Source: Alteromonas macleodii (GTDB lineage: Bacteria > Pseudomonadota > Gammaproteobacteria > Enterobacterales > Alteromonadaceae). From it: a DNA stretch of 64,000 nt. The notes beneath the pieces were generated by a model, which was not told where the DNA came from, made no database searches, and saw only the letters and a program-made list of their open reading frames with translations. Shown here one piece after another: positions 44,656-52,936 of the stretch (position 1 is the stretch's first letter; each line of letters begins with the position of its first letter). Where the stretch lies: assembly GCF_903772925.1 (NCBI RefSeq), contig NZ_LR812090.1, positions 2,624,333 through 2,688,332 of the forward strand, written 5' to 3'. The position numbers and the translations under genes are program-made.

Positions 44656-46173
44656 ATGATCTCTAAAGTTCTGTCTTCCATTTACAGCTGGATAATTTTG
44701 GTTGTAGTCATCATTGTTGTTATGACAGCAAACTCTTTTTATGTAGTGAGTACGCTTAACGACCTGTCAGCACTTGAAGCGCGATTATTTACAACTAATC
44801 GGGTTATTAATGCAGTTAATAGGCTTCATGTAGCTGTACTTCGGGTGGAGTCTGGTCAACGAGGCTACATGCTTACTGACGATGAAGAATATCTAACTGA
44901 CTACACCGAAACACTTGGCGTTATCGGCGAGTTAATGGACGAAGTAGAAGTAAGCTCTTTTTCGTCTGATATAGAGGAACAATCTGTAAGAATTGAGGAA
45001 TTGCTTTACCTAACCAAGGCAAAGATCAACGAAGTTATTAAAGTCGTTGAGCTTATAAAGGAAGGAAAACAGAAAGAGGCCATTAAACTAGTTGAGAGTG
45101 ATAAAGGTATTGACCTTTACAGACGTTTCGAAGAGCTATTTCGTGAAATTGATACTTCTGAACGTGGTATGCAAGGTACACATTTAGCAAATTTGATGAG
45201 CTTGCGAAGAGACTCGGTCAATACCTTAATCATCTCATCCGCTACTACCCTGCTGCTCGTTATTGCCGTTTTTCTATTGCTGAAAATTAACTCGCGAGAG
45301 CACGAGAAGTATCAGGCTGATCTTGAATCTGTAAATGAGGACTTAGAAAATCGCATAGAAGAGCGGACACAAGAACTTAGCCTTTACTCCGACGAGTTAG
45401 CCCGAAGTAACCGAGAGTTAGAAGATTTCGCTTTTGTTGCTTCACACGACTTGCAAGAGCCACTTCGCAAAATTCGGGCGTTCGGTAACCGTCTTGAGTC
45501 GGGGTACACCGATGTCATTGATGAGAGAGGCAGAGACTATTTAGCGCGAATGCTAAACGCCGCAGAGCGCATGTCGATGCTCATATCCGATCTTCTCGCT
45601 TTTTCTCGTGTTTCAACACGTGGCAAAGATTTCAGTGAAGTAGACTTAGATAACGTTATACAAAGCGTATTAGATGATTTAGAAATCGCCATTGATGAAA
45701 AATCAGCACAGATAGACGTAAGCGAAAAGATGCCTATTATTCGAGGTGATAAGACACAACTTGAGCAGTTGTTTTTAAACTTGATCTCTAATGCACTCAA
45801 ATTTCAAAGTGAAGGCGTAACACCCGTTGTCAAAATCACTTTACAAGAAGCAAGCGAAAAAGATACCCAAGATATCCTCATGTCTGAGGAATACGATTGG
45901 ATAAAAATTACGGTTACCGACAATGGTATTGGTTTTGACCAGTCGTTCGCAGAGAAAATTTTTGCTCCTTTCCAGCGCCTTCACGGTAGAAGTGAGTATA
46001 AAGGTACGGGCATAGGGCTTGCCGTATGTCGAAGAATAGTAGAAAGACATAATGGTCAGATTACTGCCACGAGCGCGCAAGGTCACGGGGCCACGTTTAC
46101 AATAATAATGCCGGTGGATAGCGAGCCGTTTGGTTCCAACAACAATAATGGAGAGACACACAATGACGCGTAA
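44656..46173 (+). CDS. CHASE3-domain membrane histidine kinase
   Basis: 505 residues. TM1 about 10-32, CHASE3 sensor about 40-185 (LEARLFTTNRVINAVNRLHVAVLRVESGQRGYMLTDDEEYL), TM2 about 193-213, coiled coil to 260, HisKA with His264 (FVASHDLQEPLRKIRAF), and HATPase with DKTQLEQLFLNLISNALKFQ, DNGIGFDQ and GTGIGLAVCRRI. Architecture matches the bacteriophytochrome-like or nitrate-type group. The lone helix-pair gene ends 4 bases before it; its stop overlaps the next receiver gene by 11 bases. Confidence 0.93.
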   Translation: MISKVLSSIYSWIILVVVIIVVMTANSFYVVSTLNDLSALEARLFTTNRVINAVNRLHVAVLRVESGQRGYMLTDDEEYLTDYTETLGVIGELMDEVEVSSFSSDIEEQSVRIEELLYLTKAKINEVIKVVELIKEGKQKEAIKLVESDKGIDLYRRFEELFREIDTSERGMQGTHLANLMSLRRDSVNTLIISSATTLLLVIAVFLLLKINSREHEKYQADLESVNEDLENRIEERTQELSLYSDELARSNRELEDFAFVASHDLQEPLRKIRAFGNRLESGYTDVIDERGRDYLARMLNAAERMSMLISDLLAFSRVSTRGKDFSEVDLDNVIQSVLDDLEIAIDEKSAQIDVSEKMPIIRGDKTQLEQLFLNLISNALKFQSEGVTPVVKITLQEASEKDTQDILMSEEYDWIKITVTDNGIGFDQSFAEKIFAPFQRLHGRSEYKGTGIGLAVCRRIVERHNGQITATSAQGHGATFTIIMPVDSEPFGSNNNNGETHNDA

Positions 46174-46615
46174 ACAAACCCAGCCAATAAATATATTGAT
46201 GGCCGATGATGATGAGGATGATCGCTTACTGACCGTCGACGCACTGCAAGAAAGTCGCGTACTAAATAATTTATTTTGTGTTGAAGACGGTGTGGAATTA
46301 TTAGAGTTTCTCCGTCACGAGGGAAAATACACAGATCCTGAGTCTGCTCCTCGCCCTAGCCTCATCTTACTTGACTTAAACATGCCTAGAAAAGATGGTC
46401 GCGAAGCACTCCAGGAACTTAAAAACGACCCAAAACTACGCAGTATTCCCGTTGTTATCTTAACAACATCGAAAGAAGAAGAGGACATGCTACGCGGTTA
46501 CGACCTTGGTTGCGCTTCTTATATTACCAAACCAGTTAACTTTGAAGGGCTGGTTGAACTGATGCGTGCTTTAGGCCGTTATTGGATCGAGTTCGTAGAG
46601 TTACCACACGAGTAA
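46163..46615 (+). CDS. Rcp1-like single-domain response regulator
   Basis: 150 residues from ATG 46163, since GGAGAG lies upstream; a longer frame begins at 46130 inside the kinase gene. A single receiver: ILMADDDEDDRLL acidic pocket, LILLDLNMPRKDG phospho-Asp, VVILTTSKEE and YITKPVNFEGL. No output domain, as in CheY/Rcp1 proteins; the kinase-CHASE3 partner is the usual pairing. It passes phosphate to other proteins by contact. Confidence 0.9.
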   Translation: MTRKQTQPINILMADDDEDDRLLTVDALQESRVLNNLFCVEDGVELLEFLRHEGKYTDPESAPRPSLILLDLNMPRKDGREALQELKNDPKLRSIPVVILTTSKEEEDMLRGYDLGCASYITKPVNFEGLVELMRALGRYWIEFVELPHE

Positions 46616-46627
46616 AAGAGGTACTAG

Positions 46628-48721
46628 ATGTCAGAGGTTATTAAAATTCTATTGGTTGAAGATGATGAAGATGATTACTTCTTAACTTCTGACTATCTAG
46701 AACAATGTGAGTCACCTAAGTTTGAGTTGACCTGGGTGACAAACAGTCTTGACGCCATAGAAGCGCTGAAGACGGAAGACTTTGATTTATGCTTGCTTGA
46801 CTACTTGTTGGGCGCAGAGAATGCCATAGATGTTCTGGGTGTTCTGAAGTCGAACCAATTTAGCCTGCCTGTGGTTATTTTAACAGGTCAGTCTGACGCT
46901 ACAGTAGATGAAATGGTAATGCGCGCAGGGGCCGCAGATTATCTACAGAAATCGGAGATAGAATCGCCGCGCTTTATGCGCACTATCCGCTACGCCATGG
47001 TACGTCGCGATATAGAAAACGAGCGGATTGAACGCAACAAAGTTGAACAAAAAAACAAAGCGAAAGACAAGTTCCTTGCTCACCTTGGCCATGAATTGCG
47101 CACGCCTCTTACCTCTATTTTGGGGTACACAGAACTTCTCATAGATGACGCAAGAAACAGCCCGTTTCAGCAAGAGCTATCAATAATTCATTCAAACGGC
47201 AAACACTTATTGAGCTTGCTCAATGATTTACTTGATATGTCACGGATAATGGCCGAGAAGCTAGAACTAAATATTAAAGATGTTAACTTATCTGCTTTCC
47301 TTACCGATATTCACTCGTTAATGCGTTTGAATGCCAAGGATAAAGGGCTGAGTTTAAATGTGGTTTCGAATACAAAAATTCCCGAATTTATTAAGACAGA
47401 TCCCACTCGACTTCGCCAAGTGCTGCTTAACCTGATCTCCAATGCGGTAAAATTTACCGATAAAGGCAGTATCACACTCACTATTACCCTTGATGAAAAT
47501 TCAACAGATAGTGAAAAGCCGCAGTTACTTAGATTTTCCGTAGACGATACCGGCATAGGTATGCCACCAGACAAACTAATCAATATCTTCCAGCCCTTCG
47601 AGCAGATTGAAGATGTGATGCGCGCTAATCATGGTGGTGCTGGTCTAGGTTTAGCTATTTGTAAAGAGCTTGTCACCAAGCTTGGCGGCGATATAAATGT
47701 ATCATCTCGCCTTGGTGAAGGCAGTACGTTTACCTTCGATATTGACCCTGGCGATATATCCAAACAACCTCTTGTCGACTTAGAGCTTGGTCAGATACAA
47801 ACCGTTGAGTCTAGCAGTATCGATTTGAATGTTACCGGTAGAGTGCTAATTGTTGATGATTTAAGAGAAATTCGGCGCCTTACCGGTCATCTTGTAAGTC
47901 AGTCTCAGGCAGACATTAGTTACGCAGAAAACGGTGTCAAAGCACTGGAAGCGGTATTACAGGCCGACGAACACAATCGACCTTTTGACCTCGTTCTTAT
48001 GGATATTCACATGCCTGTGATGAATGGCATTGAGGCCCTACACGCTATTCGTCGTCATGGTAAAGATATTCCCGTTATTGCGGTTACCGCAGCGAGTCGT
48101 AAAGGACTGAGAGAATCACTAATACGTGAAGGCTTTAATGACGTTATAGGTAAACCAATAGACCGCTTTGCATTAGCTCAACTTCTTTCACAATACCTTC
48201 CGCCTGGCGACCACGTTACTTTTACCAATGTGGAAGCACAGGTTGCTGACATGCCGATACAGAAACCTTACGCACCAGAGGAAAACATACCATCAAGCGA
48301 TGGATTTGAACGCAATACGAATATAGGCATAGCAGCTGAAGATCCCCCTCAGAAAAAAGGTGACGGAAGCCCTTCTAGTAAACGTATCTTAGTAATTGAA
48401 GATGATGAAGATGCAGCAGAGCTATTGCAGTTGTTTTTAGTACATTTAGGTCATGAAGTCACCACCGAGTACTGTGGTGTTGATGCGCTTAGCACAGCGC
48501 AAGATAATGACTTTGACCACGTATTAATGGATTTAACCCTACCTGATTACAATGGTTACGACCTCGCTGGCGAACTTAAAAAACAATTACCAAATGCTTC
48601 GCTTACCATAGTTAGTGGGCACGAAGCCGAAGAAGAAGCAATGGACGCAATAGGAATAGATAGCGCGCTGCTTAAGCCGGTTTCAAAAGATGACCTCGCA
48701 TCCGTCGTAGGTGGAAGCTAA
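46628..48721 (+). CDS. REC-HisKA-HATPase-REC-REC hybrid sensor/response protein
   Basis: 697 residues. First receiver (1-125; LLVEDDEDDYFL, DLCLLDYLLG), HisKA with H-box LGHELRTPLTSILGYTELL (near 155), HATPase (NLISNAVKFTDKG, DDTGIGM, GAGLGLAICKEL), second receiver about 404-530 (VLIVDDLREIRR, DLVLMDIHMPVMNG) and third about 586-697 (ILVIEDDEDAAEL, DHVLMDLTLPDYNG). Cytoplasmic, no TM. It can both receive phosphate at its N-terminal receiver and donate it. Fourth kinase/relay gene in the island, 12 bases after the Rcp1-like gene. Confidence 0.93.
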   Translation: MSEVIKILLVEDDEDDYFLTSDYLEQCESPKFELTWVTNSLDAIEALKTEDFDLCLLDYLLGAENAIDVLGVLKSNQFSLPVVILTGQSDATVDEMVMRAGAADYLQKSEIESPRFMRTIRYAMVRRDIENERIERNKVEQKNKAKDKFLAHLGHELRTPLTSILGYTELLIDDARNSPFQQELSIIHSNGKHLLSLLNDLLDMSRIMAEKLELNIKDVNLSAFLTDIHSLMRLNAKDKGLSLNVVSNTKIPEFIKTDPTRLRQVLLNLISNAVKFTDKGSITLTITLDENSTDSEKPQLLRFSVDDTGIGMPPDKLINIFQPFEQIEDVMRANHGGAGLGLAICKELVTKLGGDINVSSRLGEGSTFTFDIDPGDISKQPLVDLELGQIQTVESSSIDLNVTGRVLIVDDLREIRRLTGHLVSQSQADISYAENGVKALEAVLQADEHNRPFDLVLMDIHMPVMNGIEALHAIRRHGKDIPVIAVTAASRKGLRESLIREGFNDVIGKPIDRFALAQLLSQYLPPGDHVTFTNVEAQVADMPIQKPYAPEENIPSSDGFERNTNIGIAAEDPPQKKGDGSPSSKRILVIEDDEDAAELLQLFLVHLGHEVTTEYCGVDALSTAQDNDFDHVLMDLTLPDYNGYDLAGELKKQLPNASLTIVSGHEAEEEAMDAIGIDSALLKPVSKDDLASVVGGS

Positions 48722-48755
48722 GCTTTCGTTTTAACGACTAAGAAAATATTACAGG

Positions 48756-48789
48756 GGTTTGCAAGGATAACGCGCTTCTCTTGCAAACC
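48756..48789 (+). terminator. Inverted repeat after the hybrid kinase gene
   Basis: GGTTTGCAAG (48756-48765) pairs with CTTGCAAACC (48780-48789) across a 14-base loop, then TTTC. Probably the terminator of the phosphorelay operon, though the T run is poor. Confidence 0.6.
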
Positions 48790-48845
48790 TTTCACCCTTC
48801 CAAATAACTCAAACCACCTATCCCTCTGTAAATTAAGGAATTATT

Positions 48846-48869
48846 CTATTGGTACAGCCGTTGCAATAG
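48846..48869 (+). promoter_or_regulatory. Inverted repeat and shared 13-mer in the YqjD-like promoter
   Basis: CTATTG (48846-48851) and CAATAG (48864-48869) are inverted; overlapping them is TAGTTATTGTGAA (48867-48879), which recurs 42 bases upstream of the DUF1328 gene (52177-52189). Confidence 0.4.
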
Positions 48870-48902
48870 TTATTGTGAACCCAAAATATTAAGGAGAGTA
48901 TT

Positions 48903-49232
48903 ATGGCTACACAAGCTTCAGCAAAACCACAAACCGTTAAAACTAACAGCACTAACGGTGTGGCTGAACCGAGTCACCCAGTAACGGATCAACTGAAAGA
49001 CACCCTTCATGCATCAGTAGACAAGCTTGCAGATAGTGCAAGTGTGGCAGAAGAAAAAATTCGTCGTACTGCTTCATCATCTGCCGAAAACATGTCAGAG
49101 CGAAAGCGTCTAGCAGAGCAGAAATGGCAGGCGTCAAAAGTACGTAAATATGCAATTGAGAACCCTGTAACGACTGCAGGTATCGCTTTTGCAGCGGGTA
49201 TGCTAGTAACATCGCTTCTACGTAAGAAGTAA
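48903..49232 (+). CDS. YqjD/ElaB-like (DUF883) membrane-tail protein
   Basis: 109 residues. Long helical, charged N-part (DQLKDTLHASVDKLADSASVAEEKIRRTASSSAENMSERKRLAEQKWQASKVRKYAIENP) and a C-terminal membrane helix with glycine (VTTAGIAFAAGMLVTSLLRKK), the DUF883 plan. In E. coli such proteins anchor ribosomes to the inner membrane in stationary phase and are RpoS-dependent. Excellent ribosome site AAGGAGAG. First of a block of small envelope proteins. Confidence 0.85.
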   Translation: MATQASAKPQTVKTNSTNGVAEPSHPVTDQLKDTLHASVDKLADSASVAEEKIRRTASSSAENMSERKRLAEQKWQASKVRKYAIENPVTTAGIAFAAGMLVTSLLRKK

Positions 49233-49236
49233 TATT

Positions 49237-49758
49237 ATGAAAGCACCAGATTTTCACAAAGCGCGTTATAGCACGTGCCATGAAAATCCATTTCGCCTGA
49301 CGCCGCCCCCGGCGCAGGCGAAGTTGCATGTAAACGCTACAGGAGAAAGTAACCCCACAGCGTCAGCATCTGACGAGCAGTCAACCCAGCAACAATACCC
49401 CGACCCGTCATTCTCTGAAGTTGTCAACGCGTTCAAAGAAGCATTCTCTCAAAGAAAAGAACAAGGCTTTGCATTTCTTGAGCTCACCAATAGTGAACTC
49501 ATGCTTGTCAAAAAGAGTTTTTTCGTCACTGTTTTTGCATGCCTTGCAGCATTCGCGGTTGGTACAGTTTGTTGGCTTATTTTAAATATTGCTATAGGCG
49601 CTATACTTCACAATGCTGGCGTGCACTACGTTGTGGTACCACTTGTATTATTAGTACTTAATAGTCTTGCGGCATTTGGTTTCTTTAAGCTTGCTCAGAA
49701 TGCGTTTAACTATTTAAGTTTAAGCAGATTGATTCAGACGTGGCGTAGAGTCTTCTGA
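49237..49758 (+). CDS. Two-helix membrane protein, YqjE/holin-superfamily-like
   Basis: 173 residues: a cytoplasmic, Pro/Ser-rich N-part (1-85), then helix pair FFVTVFACLAAFAVGTVCWLILNIAIGAIL and VVVPLVLLVLNSLAAFGFFKL, and an amphipathic tail. Directly after the YqjD-like gene, 4 bases away, as YqjE follows YqjD in enterobacteria. Function unknown; probably interacts with the YqjD-like protein. Confidence 0.65.
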   Translation: MKAPDFHKARYSTCHENPFRLTPPPAQAKLHVNATGESNPTASASDEQSTQQQYPDPSFSEVVNAFKEAFSQRKEQGFAFLELTNSELMLVKKSFFVTVFACLAAFAVGTVCWLILNIAIGAILHNAGVHYVVVPLVLLVLNSLAAFGFFKLAQNAFNYLSLSRLIQTWRRVF

Positions 49759-49854
49759 TAAGGCACATACGGGAAGGCGAGTAGATCTTTTTTGATTAAG
49801 CCCTTTAACCGCGGCTTTTAACTGAGCCTTTTCAACAATAGTGAGGTGAGTACT

Positions 49855-50112
49855 ATGAACATCTTTTTGAAAGCGAACATGAGAGACATAGCGCAAAAGG
49901 AGCATGCCTATTTTTCTCAAAAACATCACGCTGATGTTGCACTTACACAAGCAAAAAGGCAATGTTCGTTAATGATGGGTAAGCCGGAGACGTTACTTGG
50001 CATAGCTTCTGTTGGAGCTTATAAGGGTGCAGTAGACGCTAAGCCAAAAGCAAAGCGCAATCGCGCTTTAATGGTTTTAGGTAGAACCGCACTCTTCTCT
50101 TTGTTTCAGTAA
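49855..50112 (+). CDS. Small basic protein of the YqjD-like operon
   Basis: 85 residues from ATG 49855, with GAGG eight bases upstream; a GTG at 49846 is also in frame. KANMRDIAQKEHAYFSQKHHADVALTQAKRQCSLMMGKPETLLGIASVGAYKGAVDAKPKAKRNRALMVLGRTALFSLFQ. Helical, basic, with a weak hydrophobic stretch near 45-58. It occupies the yqjK position in the yqjD-yqjE-yqjK order, but similarity is not clear. Confidence 0.55.
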   Translation: MNIFLKANMRDIAQKEHAYFSQKHHADVALTQAKRQCSLMMGKPETLLGIASVGAYKGAVDAKPKAKRNRALMVLGRTALFSLFQ

Positions 50113-50136
50113 TCACAGTATTAAGGAATTTGTGAG

Positions 50137-50715
50137 ATGAACATCAAAAGTAAAATTAAAAGTAGCCGCGTACTTTTTGCCACAGTAGGTGCGGCACTAA
50201 GCTTCGCGATAGTAGGGTGTTCATCGACACCAGTAGCTGCCCCTACCCCATACAAATCAGCGAACTCTAGAGCCTCATATGGTTATTCGAGCGAAAAAGT
50301 ATCTGCAAATCAGTATCAGGTTCTTTTTAAAGCGACTGATAAAACTCCGGCCGACGGAGTACAGCAGTACGCTCTATATCGCGCCGCAGAAGTCGCACAA
50401 GAGCAAGGCTTTACTTATCTAGAGGTGATTAATACAAATATTGATAAAAAGCCTGTCATAGCGCGGGAAGTAACGGCTGGCAAAAATGAGCCAGCAATAT
50501 TTCAAACAGATAGGCAATGCACTATGTCAGGCTGTGAGGAAGTTGCTCAACCGATGGCCGCCCCAAGCTCAAACGATGTTGTAAATACTCAGATTAACGA
50601 CATCTACTTTACTATTGATGTAAAAATGGCGAATGATAAAACTCGTTTAGGTAAAAACGCCTTTACTGTCTTAGAAGTGCTGTCACAGCCTCTAGAGCCA
50701 AAGAATACAAATTAG
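50137..50715 (+). CDS. CC0125/CC1285-family lipoprotein
   Basis: 192 residues with lipobox AIVGC (Cys28) after a positively charged helix. The mature part starts SSTPVAAPTPYKSANSRASYGYSSEKVSANQYQVLFKATDKTPADGVQQYALYRAAEVAQEQGFTYLEV, the CC0125/CC1285 pattern (GYS..., N.Y.V.F......, .LYRAAE....G). Outer-membrane or periplasmic; function unknown. Last gene of the small block. Confidence 0.8.
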   Translation: MNIKSKIKSSRVLFATVGAALSFAIVGCSSTPVAAPTPYKSANSRASYGYSSEKVSANQYQVLFKATDKTPADGVQQYALYRAAEVAQEQGFTYLEVINTNIDKKPVIAREVTAGKNEPAIFQTDRQCTMSGCEEVAQPMAAPSSNDVVNTQINDIYFTIDVKMANDKTRLGKNAFTVLEVLSQPLEPKNTN

Positions 50716-50731
50716 CTGCACGTCATTCTGT

Positions 50732-50968
50732 TCATCTATAAACTGCATCATCAGTGTTCTGACAAAATGCTTTTCGGTACGCAATCAGTGTTACTGAAAA
50801 GCATAGCTTATATGCACGAGCAAGTCTGTGGAACGCCCTAAAGCCCACTACCCTAAATTCATAGCTATCATCCATTCCCTGAAGTGCCTCATAAAAAGCA
50901 GACTGAGGAGCAGCAAAATCGAGTAATTCCATTCCTTCGTATGCAATTAAACAAATAAATTTGCGCAT
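50732..50968 (-). pseudogene. Remnant of a GlxA-type (DJ-1/PfpI + AraC) regulator
   Basis: The N-terminus MRKFICLIAYEGMELLDFAAPQSAFYEALQGMDDSYEFRVVGF matches the start of DJ-1/PfpI-containing AraC regulators (LIAYEGMELLDFAGPQ.AF.EA). After about 43 residues the match ends and the frame stops 35 residues later, well short of the usual 320. The rest of the DJ-1 domain and the AraC helix-turn-helix are absent. I interpret it as a truncated gene, decayed by a large deletion. Confidence 0.5.
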
Positions 50969-51266
50969 AAGTCACGTAATATCGATGAAGTAATGCGACA
51001 ATAAAACACACTTACCAGCATGATAGATGAGACATTCATTCGTTCAGAACTGATACATGTCTGAACACCTTCATTTTTTAATGACCCATTAATCTTCTAT
51101 TAATGTTGTACAAAAGTCTCCGTCATCCAAGCCAGCTATCATTAAACCCATGAACTGCAGAGCAGATTTGTAGACCGCTTTTTACAACGTTATACAGCTT
51201 CTGCTCCCAGCAATTTAATTAGGTAATAACACGTATTTATTTTGCAAATGACTGAGGAGTCACGCG
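50969..51266. other. 298-base gap upstream of the NTF2-like lipoprotein gene
   Basis: AT-rich, without ORF. Contains repeated TTAATG units (51078, 51102) and the presumptive promoter of the lipoprotein gene at 51267; its ribosome site is GAGGAGT. No remnant of the DJ-1/AraC gene can be seen. Confidence 0.4.
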
Positions 51267-51911
51267 ATGAAAAAGCTAAACTCGCTAATGACAAAAACAA
51301 CGCTTGTAGCAGCTTCGATTATGCTAGTAACAGGCTGCAGTGCAGTGGCCAAACCGCAAATGAATGAGACCGCCACTTCGAACGTGGGTGTATTGAAAGC
51401 TAAGGCGCTAGACAATGCGTTACTGTATTCGGATGAATGTATTACAGAGCGTGAAGTTGTAGCAGCACAAAAGATGTGGGGTGAAGGCATTGTACGTATT
51501 GGCGCAGTGTTTAGTAACGACGGTGATTACTCTGGCGAAGCGGCTGATTTTATCCAGGACATGTACGGATATGATTTAAGTAGTGTGCTGTTTAAACCAA
51601 CTCTTGCAGCAAATGATCAGTTCCGTTCAAGCTTTGATGCAGCGCTTTCTTACTTTGTCGGTGGAAATGACGCTTATCAGGAAGATAAGGGTTTTGCAAT
51701 TAAGCCTTATACAAACGTGAAATTCGACAATGTAGGAATTATTAATAACAGTTGTCGGATGGCGGTGGCGATGGGTAACTACTTCTTTACTGACACTAAG
51801 GGCGGAGAAACAAAAGTAGAGTACACCTTTGCCTATGTGAAAGACAGTGATGGAGACCTGCGTATTGTCGCTCACCAATCTTCGTTACCCTACAACCCAA
51901 ATGGTAACTAG
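51267..51911 (+). CDS. Exported NTF2-like lipoprotein (phosphoribosyl-AMP-cyclohydrolase-misnamed family)
   Basis: 214 residues, lipobox VTGC (Cys24). Mature segment AAQKMWGEGIVRIGAVFSNDGDYSGEAADFIQDMYGYDLSSVLFKPTLAANDQFRSSFDAALSYFVGG, then EDKGFAIKPYTNVKFDNVGIINNSCRMAVAMGNYFF and KVEYTFAYVKDSDGDLRIVAHQSSLPY. The last pattern is that of NTF2-like/CaMKII-association-like folds. Databases often call it phosphoribosyl-AMP cyclohydrolase; a lipobox and absence of the HisI motifs argue against that. Role in periplasm unknown. Confidence 0.75.
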   Translation: MKKLNSLMTKTTLVAASIMLVTGCSAVAKPQMNETATSNVGVLKAKALDNALLYSDECITEREVVAAQKMWGEGIVRIGAVFSNDGDYSGEAADFIQDMYGYDLSSVLFKPTLAANDQFRSSFDAALSYFVGGNDAYQEDKGFAIKPYTNVKFDNVGIINNSCRMAVAMGNYFFTDTKGGETKVEYTFAYVKDSDGDLRIVAHQSSLPYNPNGN

Positions 51912-52218
51912 GTAACGCTCAGTCCCCAATCTTCTAAGATTATGAGGGGCGTCACCTCCTCCCTTTTATCGGCAAAGCGTTTTTCTCTTTCGCTTTGCCC
52001 CTTTTTACGTTTTGAATCAAATGATGAGAAAACGGCTTCTGCTCTATCATGTAAAAAATGCATTCGCTTGTGTAATCGTGACTCCTGCCACTGAAAATTA
52101 CGTTTCAAAATTTCAATCTAAAACAAACTTAATCTATATAATTCATACACTTAAAAAACAGGCATAAAGATAGCATTAGTTATTGTGAAAGTAACGGAAG
52201 CAATACGAGGATCTAGTT
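51912..52218. other. 307-base region upstream of the DUF1328 gene
   Basis: No reliable gene. A 66-codon minus frame (51908-52108) begins at TTG without a ribosome site and I reject it. The region contains a small AATCTT-CT-AAGATT hairpin near 51927-51940 and the motif TAGTTATTGTGAA (52177-52189) shared with the YqjD-like promoter. Confidence 0.5.
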
Positions 52219-52395
52219 ATGTTAGGTTGGGCAATCACATTTTTTATCATCGCCATTATTGCAGCAGTTTTTGGTTTTGGAGGCATCGCAGGTGCAGCAA
52301 CAGGTATAGCACAGTTTCTTTTCTTTGTGTTTATCGCGTTGTTAGTAATTTCACTTATCGCTAATGCGTTACGTGGAAAATCACCAAGGGCCTAA
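52219..52395 (+). CDS. ytjA: DUF1328 (YtjA-like) small membrane protein
   Basis: 58 residues, start [54 protein letters not shown]: the UPF0391/DUF1328 family, two helices with the GFGGIAG hinge. Inner-membrane protein, linked in E. coli to stress conditions, function unknown. Followed after 32 bases by the acidic lipoprotein gene. Shorter than most gene finders accept, but the family match is clear. Confidence 0.9.
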   Translation: MLGWAITFFIIAIIAAVFGFGGIAGAATGIAQFLFFVFIALLVISLIANALRGKSPRA

Positions 52396-52427
52396 GAAAA
52401 TTTTATATAGGAAAAAGGAGTAAGGAT

Positions 52428-52622
52428 ATGTTTTCATTTAAAAATCTATCAAAGGTACTAGTAGCATCAGCATTTGCACTATCACTAGCGGCATGCGGTG
52501 ACGGTGAGGCGGAAGACGCAGGCGAAGAGTTAGACGAGATGGTTACCGATGCAGGTAACGCCGTTGAAGACGCTTGTGAAGATGTGAAAGAAGGCGCAAA
52601 CGCCGAAGATAAAGATTGTTAA
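52428..52622 (+). CDS. Small acidic lipoprotein
   Basis: 64 residues, lipobox SLAAC (Cys23) and then a very acidic mature part GDGEAEDAGEELDEMVTDAGNAVEDACEDVKEGANAEDKDC with three cysteines in total. Entericidin-like in size but not in sequence. Strong ribosome site AAAAAGGAG. Likely outer-membrane. A long hairpin terminator follows. Confidence 0.75.
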   Translation: MFSFKNLSKVLVASAFALSLAACGDGEAEDAGEELDEMVTDAGNAVEDACEDVKEGANAEDKDC

Positions 52623-52637
52623 TCACGTCTTTATAAG

Positions 52638-52666
52638 AGAAGGGCCAGACAATGTCTGGCCCTTCT
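52638..52666 (+). terminator. 13-bp hairpin after the acidic lipoprotein gene
   Basis: AGAAGGGCCAGAC (52638-52650), loop AAT, GTCTGGCCCTTCT (52654-52666), then TGTATG. Very strong stem; the T tract is weak. Works as terminator of the DUF1328 unit and may also block minus-strand read-through. Confidence 0.75.
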
Positions 52667-52705
52667 TGTATGTATTGATCTAACCTATTATGTCTAATTT
52701 TCTCG

Positions 52706-52924
52706 TTAAGAGACTTCTTCACCACCTAACTCTCGGGCAAGGTCATCCAGTGTAGATAGCGTAGAATCAAACTCCCCTATCCCATAACGATACTGTACAC
52801 TTACGTGATGGTCGGTACGTCCGAATTTAACTCTCAACCCTTCAGCATCAATATGCTTTACGGTATTTAAAAAACGATACGCTGACATTTCGGTTTCAAA
52901 TTGAAACTCAACACTGTTTTCCAT
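52706..52924 (-). CDS. Hypothetical protein, 72 residues, downstream of DUF349
   Basis: MENSVEFQFETEMSAYRFLNTVKHIDAEGLRVKFGRTDHHVSVQYRYGIGEFDSTLSTLDDLARELGGEEVS. No family identified; the pattern looks like a small ferredoxin-like beta-alpha-beta protein. Twelve bases after the DUF349 stop, so it shares that operon. Confidence 0.6.
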   Translation of the reverse strand: MENSVEFQFETEMSAYRFLNTVKHIDAEGLRVKFGRTDHHVSVQYRYGIGEFDSTLSTLDDLARELGGEEVS

Positions 52925-52936
52925 TTATTTTCCCGC

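Noticed and set aside
51267-51911. Phosphoribosyl-AMP cyclohydrolase (HisI) annotation
   Set aside because: The protein has a lipobox and an NTF2-like pattern, and lacks the HisI zinc/catalytic motifs and any his operon context.
51908-52108. 66-codon minus-strand frame overlapping the NTF2-like lipoprotein stop
   Set aside because: Starts at TTG, no ribosome site, no recognisable family, and overlaps the convergent gene's 3' end.
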